64,000 nt of DNA from Aliikangiella marina (GCF_007004765.1 NZ_VIKR01000003.1:372001-436000), one strand, 5' to 3'; numbered from the stretch's first letter, positions 25,873 to 36,500 are shown. Notes: generated by a model from the sequence alone, not told the origin. Program-made: numbers and translations.

Positions 25873-26676
25873 CTAAGCAGCTTTGCTGTTAGTACTCTCG
25901 AAAATCTTATCTGCTGAGGAAGCAATAAAGCCCTTGAATAATTCGCCATTCGCTTTAGGATAGCGAAGCGCAAATTCATAGAAGCAACTTGGAATCGTGA
26001 GTGTTGTATCGCTGAACTTAACTTCAACATGGTTGGCCAATGTTGAAGACTGCTCTAGCATCGATTCTGGTGTACCTTTAACTTCGCCACCTGAGGTATT
26101 CAGTGGGAATCCATTATCTTTAACAAATTGGTTCACCTGTTCAATAGTCTCGAACTGCGCTAAATCGTTAATCGAAACAGTGAAGTGATTCGGGCGATAT
26201 CCAAATGCAGCGACCCAGGCAGCGTACTCACTCTCTTCAAGCAATCTCTCATAGACATCTGAGACGATAGTCCAAGGTCGACCGGAATACATAAAGTCTT
26301 GTTCTTTCACTTTGTTTAAATCGACTTGTGAAACCAGTTGCTTAATTAAAGTTTGTGCTTCTCGTGAAAACTCCTCGACTTTAAGCTCGCTGATAAATAC
26401 CAACGGCATAGTTGGATGAGCATAGTGTTTCGCACGAAGCTTCTTTTTCTCAAAGTCGTACTCTTGAACTTCCACATAGCCTGCTTCGAGTAACGGAGCG
26501 GCAACATCTTCTACTCTGAGACCTGGAAGACCGAAGGTTCTGAATGCGACGTGATCGTTAACTACCTGATTTTCTTGGCTAAAAAGCTCGAAAATTTTCA
26601 AAGCATCTGGATTAAGTGCCAAGTAGTCTTGCCACATGTTCTCAAATAATTGTTCTACTGACTGTGAATTGCTCAT
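25873..26676 (-). CDS. DUF1338 protein, 2-oxoadipate dioxygenase/decarboxylase-like
   Basis: 267 residues. The stretch VNDHVAFRTFGLPGLRVED near residue 40 holds the conserved His of the DUF1338 fold. RPNHFTVSIND near residue 180 contributes the second His, and the final FIASSADKIFEST is typical. Members described in bacteria and plants (HglS/YdcJ relatives) are iron(II) enzymes converting 2-oxoadipate to 2-hydroxyglutarate in lysine breakdown; whether this short form does the same is inference. The gene is divergent from a LysR regulator 206 bases away, which probably controls it. Confidence 0.8.
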   Translation of the reverse strand: MSNSQSVEQLFENMWQDYLALNPDALKIFELFSQENQVVNDHVAFRTFGLPGLRVEDVAAPLLEAGYVEVQEYDFEKKKLRAKHYAHPTMPLVFISELKVEEFSREAQTLIKQLVSQVDLNKVKEQDFMYSGRPWTIVSDVYERLLEESEYAAWVAAFGYRPNHFTVSINDLAQFETIEQVNQFVKDNGFPLNTSGGEVKGTPESMLEQSSTLANHVEVKFSDTTLTIPSCFYEFALRYPKANGELFKGFIASSADKIFESTNSKAA

Positions 26677-26882
26677 TTTTTACTACTCTATTAAAGCGAT
26701 CTCTTTAACGGCCGCGATGAATTGACCGACAGACTGGTTAAATAATGCGCGCACTATAGCTATTTAATAGTTAGAGGAATAATATTGATTGTGTATACTT
26801 GGTATAGGAAATAGTGATGGCCAACAGACTATCATCACCTTAGTTATACAGTAACCAGACATTACGAAAAATAGAGATTGAA

Positions 26883-27758
26883 ATGGATCTAAGAGAACTA
26901 CGTTATTTTGAATCAGCCTATGAGTTAGAGAGTATTAGCGCGGCGGCTAAGCATTGTTTTGTTTCTCAGCCATCGATCTCAGCGGCAATTCAAAACTTAG
27001 AGCACTTTCTCGGAGAATCCTTATTTGTCCGTCATACGCGCGGAGTCACGCCAACGGAAGCGGGCCACCGATTGTATCCGTTATCGCAACAGCTAACCGG
27101 CCAAGCGCGTTCGATAAAACAACTGTTTCAACAAAAAGCGGCTATTCAACCATTTCGCTTAGGGGTTGTGCAGGCGCTTGGGGCTTCGCGAATGAGCCAT
27201 CTAATCAAAGAAATAATCGATTCGGTCGATGGACTGGAATTGACCCTTGTTGATGCGGATAAGCGAGCCTGTGAAGCAAGAATTATCGCGTCTAATATGG
27301 TAAAACCTGGCGAGGTATTTATGCCATTTTGGCGTGATGAGTTTTTAATGGCATTGCCACCCGGACATGCTTTGAGCTATCAGTCAGAACTTTCTTTGGA
27401 AGATCTGGATGGTTTGAATTTTATATTAAGAAGCCCTAGCCTCGTCACACGAACCTTAATGCGGAAGATGGAGCCCAAGGACATCAAAATGAATATCCGA
27501 GCGCGCATTCATACGGTTGAATATGCGGTTGAGCTAGTCGCGGCGGGAGTTGGCGCAGCTGTTGTCCCGGACCATCCCAGTTTTTATAACACACAGCAAG
27601 TTCCTCTTCTAAAAATAAAAGGTATGCAGTTTGATCGAGTGATTGGGTTAGCCTGGTCGCGTGAAGCTGAGATGGACAAAACGTTAGAGTCAGTCATTAA
27701 CGTATGCAAAGTCAACAAAATAGACCACTTTGATTTGCAGCCTTATGAAATTAAGTAA
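26883..27758 (+). CDS. LysR-family transcriptional regulator
   Basis: 291 residues. The N-terminal winged helix is clear: MDLRELRYFESAYELESISA, then AAKHCFVSQPSISAAIQNLE and LFVRHTRGVTPTEAG. The effector domain follows. It is oriented away from the DUF1338 gene, so that gene is the likely target, with lysine or 2-oxo acid catabolites as possible effectors (inference). It is convergent with the solute-binding protein gene, only four bases from its end. Confidence 0.85.
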   Translation: MDLRELRYFESAYELESISAAAKHCFVSQPSISAAIQNLEHFLGESLFVRHTRGVTPTEAGHRLYPLSQQLTGQARSIKQLFQQKAAIQPFRLGVVQALGASRMSHLIKEIIDSVDGLELTLVDADKRACEARIIASNMVKPGEVFMPFWRDEFLMALPPGHALSYQSELSLEDLDGLNFILRSPSLVTRTLMRKMEPKDIKMNIRARIHTVEYAVELVAAGVGAAVVPDHPSFYNTQQVPLLKIKGMQFDRVIGLAWSREAEMDKTLESVINVCKVNKIDHFDLQPYEIK

Positions 27759-27762
27759 CTTG

Positions 27763-28515
27763 TCACTCGATCTGCCATTTGTTTTTTAAATCAACTAAGA
27801 TTCCGGTTGATTGGAGCGCAGTGTAGGCGGTCATTATCTGATTGATATGTCTCTTATCAGTGCCTTTACTAAACGCAAAATACAAATCATTGCTGAAAGC
27901 ATCGAGCTCTACAAACTTTTCGAGATCTTGACTGCTTAATCCCAGGCTTTCCGCTCTCTTTGGCGCTTCATCAGTTGCAAAAATAAAATCCACTTGTCCC
28001 GCCTGCAACATTTTAAGACTTTGGTTCGAATTATCGACTAAATACAGGTGGCTAAATCCTTCGTCTTTGGCTGTCTGAGCGGCGTTGGTGGAGCGAGAAA
28101 TGGCGAACCGAGCTCCTTTTAAATCCTCGTAAGACAATGATTGGGGCTTATTTTGCCCTTTCATTCGCCAAGCATAAATTCTTTCCCGCATCAGCTTCCC
28201 GCCCCAAACAAACTTATTTTCTCTTAGCGCAGAGCGAGAAATTGAGAAAATAAGATAATTGGGTTTTTCAAGGGCCAGTTTGTAGGCTCGTGGCCATGGG
28301 ATTACTTTGATTTCTGTATCGAGTTTCGCCTGAGCTAACAGTTTTGCCATTACCTCTGCGCAATAGCCAGTTAACTGTTCATTCTCGGTGTAATATTGAT
28401 AAGGCGCTCTATTCTCAGTCACAAACTTCAGTTCGCTCGCCGCAGAAGCCTGATGAATCAAAACGAGTAATAGACAATGCAAATAAGGCTTAAAAGTCAT
28501 CGCTTGAATCGACAA
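27763..28515 (-). CDS. Periplasmic solute-binding-like protein (SBP_bac_3 type)
   Basis: 250 residues with signal peptide MSIQAMTFKPYLHCLLLVLI then HQASAA. The mature part shows the bacterial family-3 binding-protein pattern: LKFVTENRAPYQYYTENEQL then GYCAEVMAKLLAQA, FSISRSALRENKFVWGG, and GQVDFIFATDEAPKRA. No ABC permease or ATPase is adjacent, so it may work with a distant transporter or as a sensor-like orphan, as many marine gammaproteobacterial copies do. The ligand is probably an amino acid or similar small molecule, which is unproven. Confidence 0.75.
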   Translation of the reverse strand: MSIQAMTFKPYLHCLLLVLIHQASAASELKFVTENRAPYQYYTENEQLTGYCAEVMAKLLAQAKLDTEIKVIPWPRAYKLALEKPNYLIFSISRSALRENKFVWGGKLMRERIYAWRMKGQNKPQSLSYEDLKGARFAISRSTNAAQTAKDEGFSHLYLVDNSNQSLKMLQAGQVDFIFATDEAPKRAESLGLSSQDLEKFVELDAFSNDLYFAFSKGTDKRHINQIMTAYTALQSTGILVDLKNKWQIE

Positions 28516-28554
28516 TAAAATAACCTTAAGTGTAGATCAGTATTATTTATTAGG

Positions 28555-28593
28555 AAAAAAATAACCCCGAAGGCTTTCACCATCGGGGTTATT
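28555..28593 (-). terminator. Intrinsic terminator downstream of EF-G
   Basis: AATAACCCCGA and TCGGGGTTATT form an 11-bp stem around a 12-base loop. On the minus strand it is followed by a run of T. It is about 60 bases past the EF-G stop codon. Confidence 0.85.
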
Positions 28594-28600
28594 ATAGAAC

Positions 28601-28640
28601 TTAGTTGGTAGCACTGAGTCTTCAAAACTCAGCACCTAAA
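28601..28640. other. Second stem-loop, tRNA-anticodon-arm-like
   Basis: Between EF-G and its terminator, CTGAGT-CTTCAAA-ACTCAG forms a perfect 6-bp stem with a 7-base loop, preceded by AGTTGGTAG. The loop is identical in form to an anticodon loop with TCA at the anticodon positions. No acceptor stem or T-arm can be found, so it is not a functional tRNA by eye. Confidence 0.4.
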
Positions 28641-28650
28641 ACTTAAATTC

Positions 28651-30735
28651 TTATTTTTTCTCGTTACGCTCTTTCACTTCAGCAATAACTTCTTCTGCCA
28701 CGCTGTTAGGGCATGGTAGGTAGTGAGAGAATTCCATCGAGAATTGACCACGACCTGAAGTCATTGTACGTAAGTGACCGATGTAACCGAACATTTCTGA
28801 AAGTGGTACGTCAGCTTTGATGCGAACGCCAGTCACACCTGCTTCTTGAGACTTGATCATGCCACGACGACGGTTCAAGTCACCGATTACATCACCAACG
28901 TGATCTTCTGGAGTGAACACGTCAACTTTCATGATTGGCTCAATTAACTGAGGACCCGCTTTTGGAATCGATTGACGGAAAGCACCTTTAGCAGCGATTT
29001 CGAAAGCAACTGCGCTCGAGTCAACTGCGTGGAATCCACCGTCGAATAGTTCGATTTCTACGTCTTGTACTGGGAAGCCAGCAAGTACACCTTCGTCCAT
29101 CATGCTGTTGAAACCTTTTTCAACTGCAGGCCAGAATTCACGAGGAACGTTACCACCGACAACTGTTGATTCAAATTTGAACCCAGTTCCTGGCTCACCA
29201 GGCTTGATACGGTAGTCGATTTTACCGAACTGACCAGAACCACCTGATTGCTTCTTGTGAGTGTAACTGTCTTCGATTGGCTGAGTGATAGTCTCACGGT
29301 ACGCGACCTGAGGCTTACCAACTTCAAGCTCAACACCATAAGTACGCTTTAAGATATCAACTTTGATGTCCAAGTGAAGCTCACCCATACCTTTAAGGAT
29401 GGTTTCACCAGTTTCTTCGTCAGACTCAACAACAAATGAAGGATCTTCAGCAACCATTTTACCGATAGCGATACCCATTTTCTCAGAACCGCCTTTATCT
29501 TTAGGCTTAACAGCAATCGAGATTACTGGCTCTGGGAATACCATTGGCTCAAGCGTACAAGGATTGTTTGGATCACAAAGGGTGTGACCAGTTTGTACGT
29601 TCTTCATACCAACAACAGCGATGATGTCACCCGCTTGCGCGCTGTCTAACTCAGTACGCTCATCAGCGTGCATCTCAACCATGCGGCCGATACGCTCTGT
29701 TTTACCGGTGTAAGAGTTGAGCACTGTGTCACCTTTCTTCATTACACCAGAGTAAATACGGATAAAGGTTAAAGCACCGAAACGGTCGTCCATGATTTTG
29801 AACGCCAATGCGCGAAGAGGCTCGTTTGCATCAACTGTTGCTACTTCACCGGTCTCTTCACCTTCTTCGTCAGTTAAAGGTTGTGGTTTAACTTCTGTTG
29901 GTGATGGTAAGTAGTCAACAACAGCGTCAAGAACCAATTGAACACCTTTATTTTTGAACGCAGAACCACAGTAAGTTGGGAAGAACGCTAGTTCATTAGT
30001 TCCTTTACGGATACAACGCTTAATGTCTTCTAAAGAAGGCTCTTCACCTTCTAAGTATTTTTCCATCAGGTCATCGTCTTGCTCAACCGCAGTTTCGATC
30101 AACATTTCACGGTATTCAGCTGCTTTGTCGACTAAGTCTGCAGGAATGTCTTGGACTTCGTAGTTTTCTGGAAGACCTGTGTCATCCCAAACGTAAGCTT
30201 TCTGGCTTAAGACATCAACGACACCAACGAAATCATCTTCAATACCGATTGGTAAAGTCATTACCAATGGGTTTGCGCCAAGAACATCTTTTACTTGTTT
30301 AACAACGCGGTAGAAGTCAGCACCCATACGGTCTAACTTGTTGACGAAGATTAAACGAGCAACTTCTGATTCGTTCGCGTAACGCCAGTTGGTTTCTGAT
30401 TGAGGCTCAACACCACCAGAACCACAGAAAACACCAACACCACCGTCAAGTACTTTAAGAGAACGATATACTTCTACTGTAAAGTCAACGTGTCCAGGAG
30501 TATCGATGATGTTCATACGATGGTCTTTCCAGAAACAAGTTGTAGCAGCTGACTGGATAGTAATACCACGCTCTGCTTCCTGTTCCATGAAGTCAGTTGT
30601 TGACTCACCGTCATGTACTTCACCAGTTTTGTGGATCTTACCGGTAAGCTTCAAAATACGCTCAGTTGTAGTGGTTTTACCCGCGTCTACGTGAGCGAAA
30701 ATGCCTATATTTCTGTATTTAGATAAATCAGCCAT
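28651..30735 (-). CDS. fusA: Elongation factor G, second (stand-alone) type
   Basis: 694 residues, full length. The G domain shows G1 [13 protein letters not shown]3 DTPGH and G4 NKLD. Domains II to V follow, including the characteristic GGSGQFG and the C-terminal [23 protein letters not shown] moves tRNAs and mRNA through the ribosome after peptide transfer and splits ribosomes with RRF. The gene is not in a str operon (no rpsL, rpsG or tuf nearby). The [16 protein letters not shown] start and position suggest the second EF-G found in Vibrio, Shewanella and relatives. Whether a separate str-operon copy exists cannot be seen here. Confidence 0.92.
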   Translation of the reverse strand: MADLSKYRNIGIFAHVDAGKTTTTERILKLTGKIHKTGEVHDGESTTDFMEQEAERGITIQSAATTCFWKDHRMNIIDTPGHVDFTVEVYRSLKVLDGGVGVFCGSGGVEPQSETNWRYANESEVARLIFVNKLDRMGADFYRVVKQVKDVLGANPLVMTLPIGIEDDFVGVVDVLSQKAYVWDDTGLPENYEVQDIPADLVDKAAEYREMLIETAVEQDDDLMEKYLEGEEPSLEDIKRCIRKGTNELAFFPTYCGSAFKNKGVQLVLDAVVDYLPSPTEVKPQPLTDEEGEETGEVATVDANEPLRALAFKIMDDRFGALTFIRIYSGVMKKGDTVLNSYTGKTERIGRMVEMHADERTELDSAQAGDIIAVVGMKNVQTGHTLCDPNNPCTLEPMVFPEPVISIAVKPKDKGGSEKMGIAIGKMVAEDPSFVVESDEETGETILKGMGELHLDIKVDILKRTYGVELEVGKPQVAYRETITQPIEDSYTHKKQSGGSGQFGKIDYRIKPGEPGTGFKFESTVVGGNVPREFWPAVEKGFNSMMDEGVLAGFPVQDVEIELFDGGFHAVDSSAVAFEIAAKGAFRQSIPKAGPQLIEPIMKVDVFTPEDHVGDVIGDLNRRRGMIKSQEAGVTGVRIKADVPLSEMFGYIGHLRTMTSGRGQFSMEFSHYLPCPNSVAEEVIAEVKERNEKK

Positions 30736-30800
30736 TGTTCTACTCTAATTAATTAAAAAAATAACTCTTAAATTCTTGGCGCTACTCGCGAAAGGCGCGC

Positions 30801-30806
30801 ATTATA
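30801..30806 (-). promoter_or_regulatory. Candidate -10 element for EF-G
   Basis: A perfect TATAAT on the minus strand, about 65 bases upstream of the EF-G start. No convincing -35 box is seen at 16-18 bases, so the assignment is tentative. Confidence 0.4.
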
Positions 30807-30991
30807 CACTAGTTATTTGTTGTCGGCTATTTGGATCTTGCATAAAAATTAAACAAAGATTTTCCCCCGAAAATAAGCGCGTTTTAAGGTGCTTCGATGA
30901 ACCACTTGAAGTGAATGTCGAGACTTAAAAGGTGGGGGTAAACCTATTGTTAATCAAAGGGTTAGCTGTTTTCTTTAGTCGCTGATGCCAC

Positions 30992-31399
30992 CTAGCTACC
31001 TTCGGACTGAGGATCGTAGTCGTGAATATTTTTAAAGCGGTGAATCATGCGGCGCTGCTTTTTGTCGGGCTTTTTGTGAGTCGTCGGCGCTGCGAGCTTG
31101 CGCATTTGGGTGGTTTCTTCCCTTTTGCGAATACTTTCAGCGGTTTCTTCATAAAGCGTTTGGGCAACCTTTGCTGGTCCGCGTTTGTCCGATAGTGCCG
31201 TGACAATAACCGTTTTCTCATCGAAACCTTGGCGCAACTTGATGGTCTCACCAAGTTGAACCACCTTACCGGGTTTTGGTTTTTGGCCTTCGTAATGGAC
31301 TTTACCGCCATCTATCGCGGCTTTCGCGATAGCGCGAGTCTTGTAAAAACGACAGGCCCACAACCATTTGTCTAATCGAATTTTGGATTCCTGTGACAT
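30992..31399 (-). CDS. hslR: Heat shock protein 15 (S4-domain RNA-binding protein)
   Basis: 135 residues, typical for Hsp15. The S4 domain opens the protein (IRLDKWLWACRFYKTRAIAK, then IDGGKVHYEGQKPKPGKVV). A basic C-terminal tail follows (KKPDKKQRRMIHRFK). Hsp15 binds free 50S subunits carrying a nascent chain and helps ribosome recycling after heat stress. It stands alone on the minus strand, opposite in direction to the type II secretion operon. Confidence 0.92.
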   Translation of the reverse strand: MSQESKIRLDKWLWACRFYKTRAIAKAAIDGGKVHYEGQKPKPGKVVQLGETIKLRQGFDEKTVIVTALSDKRGPAKVAQTLYEETAESIRKREETTQMRKLAAPTTHKKPDKKQRRMIHRFKNIHDYDPQSEGS

Positions 31400-31824
31400 A
31401 TTCCCAACTGTGGCTTAAAAAGTTACAAACTAAGGTATTTATTTGTTATTCTTTGACCCCATTTTAACAAAGGTGGCGTTGATATCGCCAGATTGGTGTA
31501 ATTAGTTGTGGTTATTTCAGAAAACTGAAATTTACCAGCACTAAAATCGCCGGTTCTCAAGATTCGGGTAATAAGTTCAGGTAAACTGGCCTTGTAAAAG
31601 GTATCTGATTTCAAGCGGTTTGGGCCCTAAAATGGACGGTTGGCAAGCTCAAAAAGGTGTTAAAGTCTCGGTTAAATGAGGCTGTAAGCAAACAGCTAAG
31701 TTGGTGTCTGTCAGAAGCGACCACCGTGATAAATTATAAAATAAACCAACATTATTATTGTTATAAGGGCATAGGACTAGCGAATCACTCGCCTACCGAG
31801 TGAGACAGAAAGTTTCAAATAAAG
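31400..31824. other. Intergenic region upstream of gspC
   Basis: This 425-base stretch separates two divergent transcripts and carries no gene I can support. It contains two perfect hairpins: ATTTCAG-AAAA-CTGAAAT at 31514-31531, and TCACTCG-CCTAC-CGAGTGA at 31785-31803, the second ending 21 bases before the gspC ATG, where it could affect ribosome access. Promoters for hslR and for the gsp operon must lie here, but I cannot place them firmly. Confidence 0.5.
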
Positions 31825-32763
31825 ATGAATTTCAAGAACTTAGCATCTATAAACTGGTATAAAAATTACAGTAACTGGCTTCCATTCGTTCAATGGCTTG
31901 GCTGGATTATCGTGGTTTATGTTGCCGCCAAGATTTTTTGGATCTGGGTTCTCTATTTTACCGCACCCAGCGAGCCGCAACCTTTCCAAGTCAATGCCCG
32001 CCCAGTGGCTGGTAATTCCCAAACCGTCGACATTAATGACGTATTAAAGCGCGACTTGTTCGGCAGCATTGTCGAAGCGCCACAAGAAGAAGTTGTGGTC
32101 GAAGAAAACGTCGCCCCGACTCGACTTAATCTCAAATTACGCGGCATTTATGCCGCACAGACTAAATCGAAAGCGAATGCCATTATCGAAGATAACCGCG
32201 GCAAGCAAGCGGTTTACTTTATCGATGACAAACTCAATGTGAGTGGGCGCGTCTATTTACGTCAGGTTTTTTTCGATAAAGTCATATTAGAAACCAATGG
32301 AAAGCGTGAGCAACTTAGCCTCGAAAAACCCGAACTTGCTATTACTACGTCGACTAAGACCAATCAAATTAGAACTTCGAGTAAGAAAGGTAAGGGTGAG
32401 AAGCGAGTCGACGACAAGCGAAGTAATACCCGTTTAAGCCAGAAGCTCAATTCGTATCGCGATAAATTATTGAGTGATCCGAAAAGCGTTGCAGACGTTA
32501 TTACAGGAAGCCCTCACATGGTGGACGGTGAGCTACGAGGTTTTAAGATTCGACCCGGCAGAGATCGCCGATTGTTCCAAGAGCTTGGTTTAAGAAACAA
32601 TGATGTTGTCACAGCAATCAATGGTGTGACTCTCGATAATATGCAAGATGCGATGACACTGATGAGCGAAGCGCAATCTCTGCAAGAAGTATCAGTGGAT
32701 ATTCAGCGCGGCAATGAGCAGCTGAGTCTGTTGTTAAATTTAAGTGATAAACAAGGACGTTAA
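31825..32763 (+). CDS. gspC: Type II secretion system protein GspC
   Basis: 312 residues. A cytoplasmic N-terminus, a transmembrane helix (LGWIIVVYVAAKIFWIWVLY) and a periplasmic homology region (RDLFGSIV ... RLNLKLRGIYA) are followed by a C-terminal PDZ domain (LRGFKIRPGRDRRLFQELGL, then NDVVTAINGVTLD). GspC links the inner-membrane platform to the GspD secretin and helps choose substrates. It is the first gene of the gsp operon. Confidence 0.93.
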   Translation: MNFKNLASINWYKNYSNWLPFVQWLGWIIVVYVAAKIFWIWVLYFTAPSEPQPFQVNARPVAGNSQTVDINDVLKRDLFGSIVEAPQEEVVVEENVAPTRLNLKLRGIYAAQTKSKANAIIEDNRGKQAVYFIDDKLNVSGRVYLRQVFFDKVILETNGKREQLSLEKPELAITTSTKTNQIRTSSKKGKGEKRVDDKRSNTRLSQKLNSYRDKLLSDPKSVADVITGSPHMVDGELRGFKIRPGRDRRLFQELGLRNNDVVTAINGVTLDNMQDAMTLMSEAQSLQEVSVDIQRGNEQLSLLLNLSDKQGR

Positions 32764-32765
32764 GA

Positions 32766-34862
32766 GTGCCTTATACAAAAGCTATAACAATGAAATTCAT
32801 GAAATCATTCTTCGGGGTTGCAGCGCTGACTGCAATGGCAATCTTTTTGTCGACTGTAACCTTTCAGGTTTCTGCGGCTAAAGCGACTTTAAACTTAAAA
32901 GAAACAGACATCGAAGTATTTATTGAAAGTGTTAGCCGTATTACCGGTAAAACTTTCATCATTGATCCGCGAGTGAAAAACAAAAAGGTCACGGTGATTT
33001 CTCAGCACGAAATGGACGAAGAAGAAATTTTTGCGTTGTTCCTCAGTGTGCTACAAGTCCATCAATTTACCGCGGTTGAAACCGACGGAATTTACAAAAT
33101 TGAACAGCTTCAGGCTGCTAAGCAAGACAGCGTGCCAGTCTACTCAGAAAATGGACCAAGTTTTAGCGGCGATCAAGTGATCACGCGGGTGATAAAAGTC
33201 GATAACATTGACGTAGGACAATTGGTTCCACTGTTGAGAACCTTGGTTTCAACTCAAGGTCACATGGCTCAATATAAACCAACCAATGTGATGGTCATTC
33301 ACGATACCTCAGCGAACTTAGAACGTATTGTGAAAATCATTCGCCAAATCGACAAAGAAAGTAACGAAGAAATCCAAGTAATCCCAATGCAGCATGCCTC
33401 TGCGAGTGAAGTGGTACGCATTTTGGAAAGTTTGGAAAAGAAGAGTGGTCAAGCAAAAGGGCCGACAACTAACGTTCCGCGCTTTGTTGCTGATGAGCGA
33501 ACCAACAGTATTTTATTGAGCGCTGACGCAAAAGCATCATTGAGACTGAGAGCACTAATCGCCCGATTAGACTCTGAAATAAGTGATAGCGGAAACACTA
33601 AAGTGATTTATTTAAAGTACGCTAACGCAGAAGAGTTAGCGACTTTATTAGAAGGCGTGGGCGAATCAATTGAGCAAGAAGAAGGCAAAGATAAACCGAC
33701 ACGTCGTGGCGGAAATAACAAGGCGTATTCGATTAAAGCGCATGCTGAAACCAATTCTTTAGTTATTACTGCAGCGCCGGATATCATGCGCTCATTTGAG
33801 TCAGTCATAACTCAGTTAGATTTGCGACGTAAGCAGGTTCATGTTGAAGCAATTATTGTTGAAATTTCAGACAACCGAGTTAAAGAACTGGGTGTTCAAT
33901 GGGCGACTGAGGCGGGCCTAATTAACTTTACTAATAGTTCGCCATCGATTGCTCAAGTAGGCGCCGGCGTATTGGCTTATAATGGTCAAGATCAAGGTAC
34001 CACCACCACCATTATTGATGGCAATATCGTTACTGAAACACCACCAAGTAACGGTGATAACGGCGCAGCACTCGGTCAAGTTCTCGCGGGAGCGACGGGT
34101 GCATTGTTTGGTTTTTCTGACGATGAGTCTTGGGCCGGACTGCTGAAAGTTTTGGCGACGGACACCGACTCAAATGTACTCTCCACGCCAAGCTTAACAA
34201 CGTTAGATAATGAAGAAGCCACCATCAGCATCGGTCAAGAAATTCCGGTCATCACTGGCTCAACGCTAGGCAACAACAATTCAAACCCGTTCCAATCGGT
34301 TGATCGAAAAGATGTTGGTATCAAATTAAAAATCACGCCACAAATTAATGAAGGCGACAGCGTTATATTAAAAATCGAACAAGAAGTTTCGAGCATCGCT
34401 GGGGCAACTGGTGCGGATATAGTGACTAACAAGCGCCAAATTAATACAACCGTTTTAGCGGGGGACGGACAAACCATTGTTCTTGGCGGTTTGATAGACG
34501 ATGACATTCAAGAGAGCGCTCAAAAAGTTCCTTTATTAGGAGATATTCCAATCCTTGGGTATTTATTTTCATCGCGAGCGACCACGAAAATAAAGCGTAA
34601 CCTAATGGTGTTTATACGGCCTTCTATCATCAGCGATGCGTCCGGTTTCGACGATATCAGCTCTCGCAAATATAACTTTATGCGCGCACAACAACTTGAT
34701 TGGCAGCAGCGCGGTGTCTCATTAATGCCAACGATTGACTCTAATGTGATGCCGAAGTGGAATGATGAACTCGCTTTGCCGCCATCGTTTGAAGAAACGC
34801 TTCGCCAGCATGATTTAGAAATGCAAAAGAAAGCGCAAGAAGCCGCTGAAGAGAATCAATAG
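32766..34862 (+). CDS. gspD: Type II secretion system secretin GspD
   Basis: 698 residues from a GTG start that follows AAGGA by eight bases; an ATG at 32790 is the alternative. A signal peptide ending VSAAKA precedes the N0 domain (TLNLKETDIEVFIESVSRIT) and several N1-N3 domains. The C-terminal secretin domain carries VPLLGDIPILGYLFSS and the terminal S domain. It forms the outer-membrane channel of the type II secretion system. No pilotin gene is adjacent. It begins three bases after gspC. Confidence 0.95.
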   Translation: MPYTKAITMKFMKSFFGVAALTAMAIFLSTVTFQVSAAKATLNLKETDIEVFIESVSRITGKTFIIDPRVKNKKVTVISQHEMDEEEIFALFLSVLQVHQFTAVETDGIYKIEQLQAAKQDSVPVYSENGPSFSGDQVITRVIKVDNIDVGQLVPLLRTLVSTQGHMAQYKPTNVMVIHDTSANLERIVKIIRQIDKESNEEIQVIPMQHASASEVVRILESLEKKSGQAKGPTTNVPRFVADERTNSILLSADAKASLRLRALIARLDSEISDSGNTKVIYLKYANAEELATLLEGVGESIEQEEGKDKPTRRGGNNKAYSIKAHAETNSLVITAAPDIMRSFESVITQLDLRRKQVHVEAIIVEISDNRVKELGVQWATEAGLINFTNSSPSIAQVGAGVLAYNGQDQGTTTTIIDGNIVTETPPSNGDNGAALGQVLAGATGALFGFSDDESWAGLLKVLATDTDSNVLSTPSLTTLDNEEATISIGQEIPVITGSTLGNNNSNPFQSVDRKDVGIKLKITPQINEGDSVILKIEQEVSSIAGATGADIVTNKRQINTTVLAGDGQTIVLGGLIDDDIQESAQKVPLLGDIPILGYLFSSRATTKIKRNLMVFIRPSIISDASGFDDISSRKYNFMRAQQLDWQQRGVSLMPTIDSNVMPKWNDELALPPSFEETLRQHDLEMQKKAQEAAEENQ

Positions 34863-34874
34863 AAAGGTTGCTTT

Positions 34875-36500
34875 ATGTCAGTCAGTGAGTTCATGCAACA
34901 GGAAGAAAAAGTTGAATCGCAAGTCAGCGAGACTGAGGGCGATGAGATTGAAAGTGCAGATGTTGCAACTCAAGAAGTCATTGAGTCTGCAATCGAAACC
35001 ATTGAGTCTTCGATAAAGCTGCCATTTACTTTCGCCAAACGCCAAGGAGTGGTAATTCGCTTACCGGAAGATGACAGTCCTGTCGCTTTACAAAAAGAAA
35101 CGCTAAAGGCAGTCGTTAAGCATGATACACCGCTTCAAGCTATCGCAGAAACCAGGCGTTTTGCTGGTCGCAAAGTTGAATTTTCAGAAGTCGGTGAAGA
35201 TGAGTTTGAAGCAATCTTAAGCGAAGTTTATCAAGACAATTCTGGCGAAGCGATGGCCGCCATGGAAGATATTGGCGATGATATGGACTTGTTTCGTCTT
35301 GCCGAAGAAATTCCAGAAACAGAGGACTTGCTAGAAGCAGATGATGATGCACCTATCATTAAATTGATCAATGCATTGTTAACAGAAGCAATCAAAGTTA
35401 ATGCCTCTGATATTCATATTGAGACATTTGAGAACGACTTAAAAGTTCGTTTCCGAGTTGACGGTGTGTTGAGAGAAATGCTGTCGCCCAGCAAAAAGCT
35501 GGCGCCCTTATTAGTTTCGCGGATTAAAGTTATGGCGAAACTCGACATTGCTGAAAAACGTATTCCACAAGACGGTCGAATCGCTTTAAAAATTGCTAAT
35601 CGTGGAGTGGATGTTCGTGTATCAACGATCCCCTCAAGCCACGGTGAGCGCGTGGTGCTGAGACTATTGGATAAACAAGCGGGCCGGTTAGACTTTTCTC
35701 ATCTTGGTATGCCATCGGCTTTGATGGAGAAGATGAGTGATATTCTGCATAAACCGCATGGCATTATATTGGTCACCGGACCAACGGGGTCGGGTAAAAC
35801 CACAACACTTTACGCTGGATTGACCTTGCTTAACTCGACTTCGCGAAACATTTTAACCGTCGAAGATCCCATTGAGTACTTACTTGATGGAATTGGTCAA
35901 ACCCAAGTCAATAGTAAAGTCGATATGACTTTCGCGCGCGGCTTACGTGCAATTCTGCGTCAAGATCCAGACGTGGTAATGGTTGGTGAGATTCGAGATT
36001 TAGAAACCGCGCAAATTGCAGTGCAAGCGAGTTTAACTGGTCACTTAGTATTGTCTACGTTGCATACTAATACCGCATCGGGTGCAGTAACGCGATTGCA
36101 AGACATGGGAATCGAACCGTTTTTACTATCGTCTAGTTTATTAGGTGTGCTTGCTCAAAGACTCGTGAGAACGCTGTGCCCTAGCTGTAAAAAGCCCGCA
36201 AAGGCTAATCCAAAAGAATGTGAGTTGATGGGATTTGACGGAAATAATCCGCCGACCATTTATCATGCAGAAGGCTGCGTTGAATGTAACAATCTTGGCT
36301 ATCGTGGGAGACAAGGTATTTTTGAGCTTTTGCTGATAGACGAAGAAATGCGCGACAAAATTCACAATGGTGCGAGTGAACTCGATATTGAGCGCCATGC
36401 CCGAGCCCAAAATTTTAGTATTCGAGAAGATGGCAAAAGTCGAGTGCTTGAAGGAATTACAACCATCGAAGAAGTTCTTCGAGTGACACGAGAAGATTAG
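34875..36500 (+). CDS. gspE: Type II secretion ATPase GspE
   Basis: 541 residues. The acidic N-terminal extension ([20 protein letters not shown]) precedes the GspL-binding domain. The ATPase core has Walker A GPTGSGKT, Walker [10 protein letters not shown] and Asp/His boxes ([15 protein letters not shown]). A tetra-cysteine zinc motif is formed by CPSCK and CVEC. It powers pseudopilus assembly from the cytoplasmic face. It follows gspD by 12 bases and precedes gspF by 14. Confidence 0.95.
   Translation: MSVSEFMQQEEKVESQVSETEGDEIESADVATQEVIESAIETIESSIKLPFTFAKRQGVVIRLPEDDSPVALQKETLKAVVKHDTPLQAIAETRRFAGRKVEFSEVGEDEFEAILSEVYQDNSGEAMAAMEDIGDDMDLFRLAEEIPETEDLLEADDDAPIIKLINALLTEAIKVNASDIHIETFENDLKVRFRVDGVLREMLSPSKKLAPLLVSRIKVMAKLDIAEKRIPQDGRIALKIANRGVDVRVSTIPSSHGERVVLRLLDKQAGRLDFSHLGMPSALMEKMSDILHKPHGIILVTGPTGSGKTTTLYAGLTLLNSTSRNILTVEDPIEYLLDGIGQTQVNSKVDMTFARGLRAILRQDPDVVMVGEIRDLETAQIAVQASLTGHLVLSTLHTNTASGAVTRLQDMGIEPFLLSSSLLGVLAQRLVRTLCPSCKKPAKANPKECELMGFDGNNPPTIYHAEGCVECNNLGYRGRQGIFELLLIDEEMRDKIHNGASELDIERHARAQNFSIREDGKSRVLEGITTIEEVLRVTRED

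Noticed and set aside
28601-28640. Selenocysteine tRNA gene
   Set aside because: Only an anticodon-arm-like hairpin is present; acceptor, long variable and T arms are missing.
31423-31614. 63-codon minus-strand frame upstream of hslR
   Set aside because: It lies in the intergenic region with no ribosome binding site and includes a hairpin; the product has no recognisable feature.
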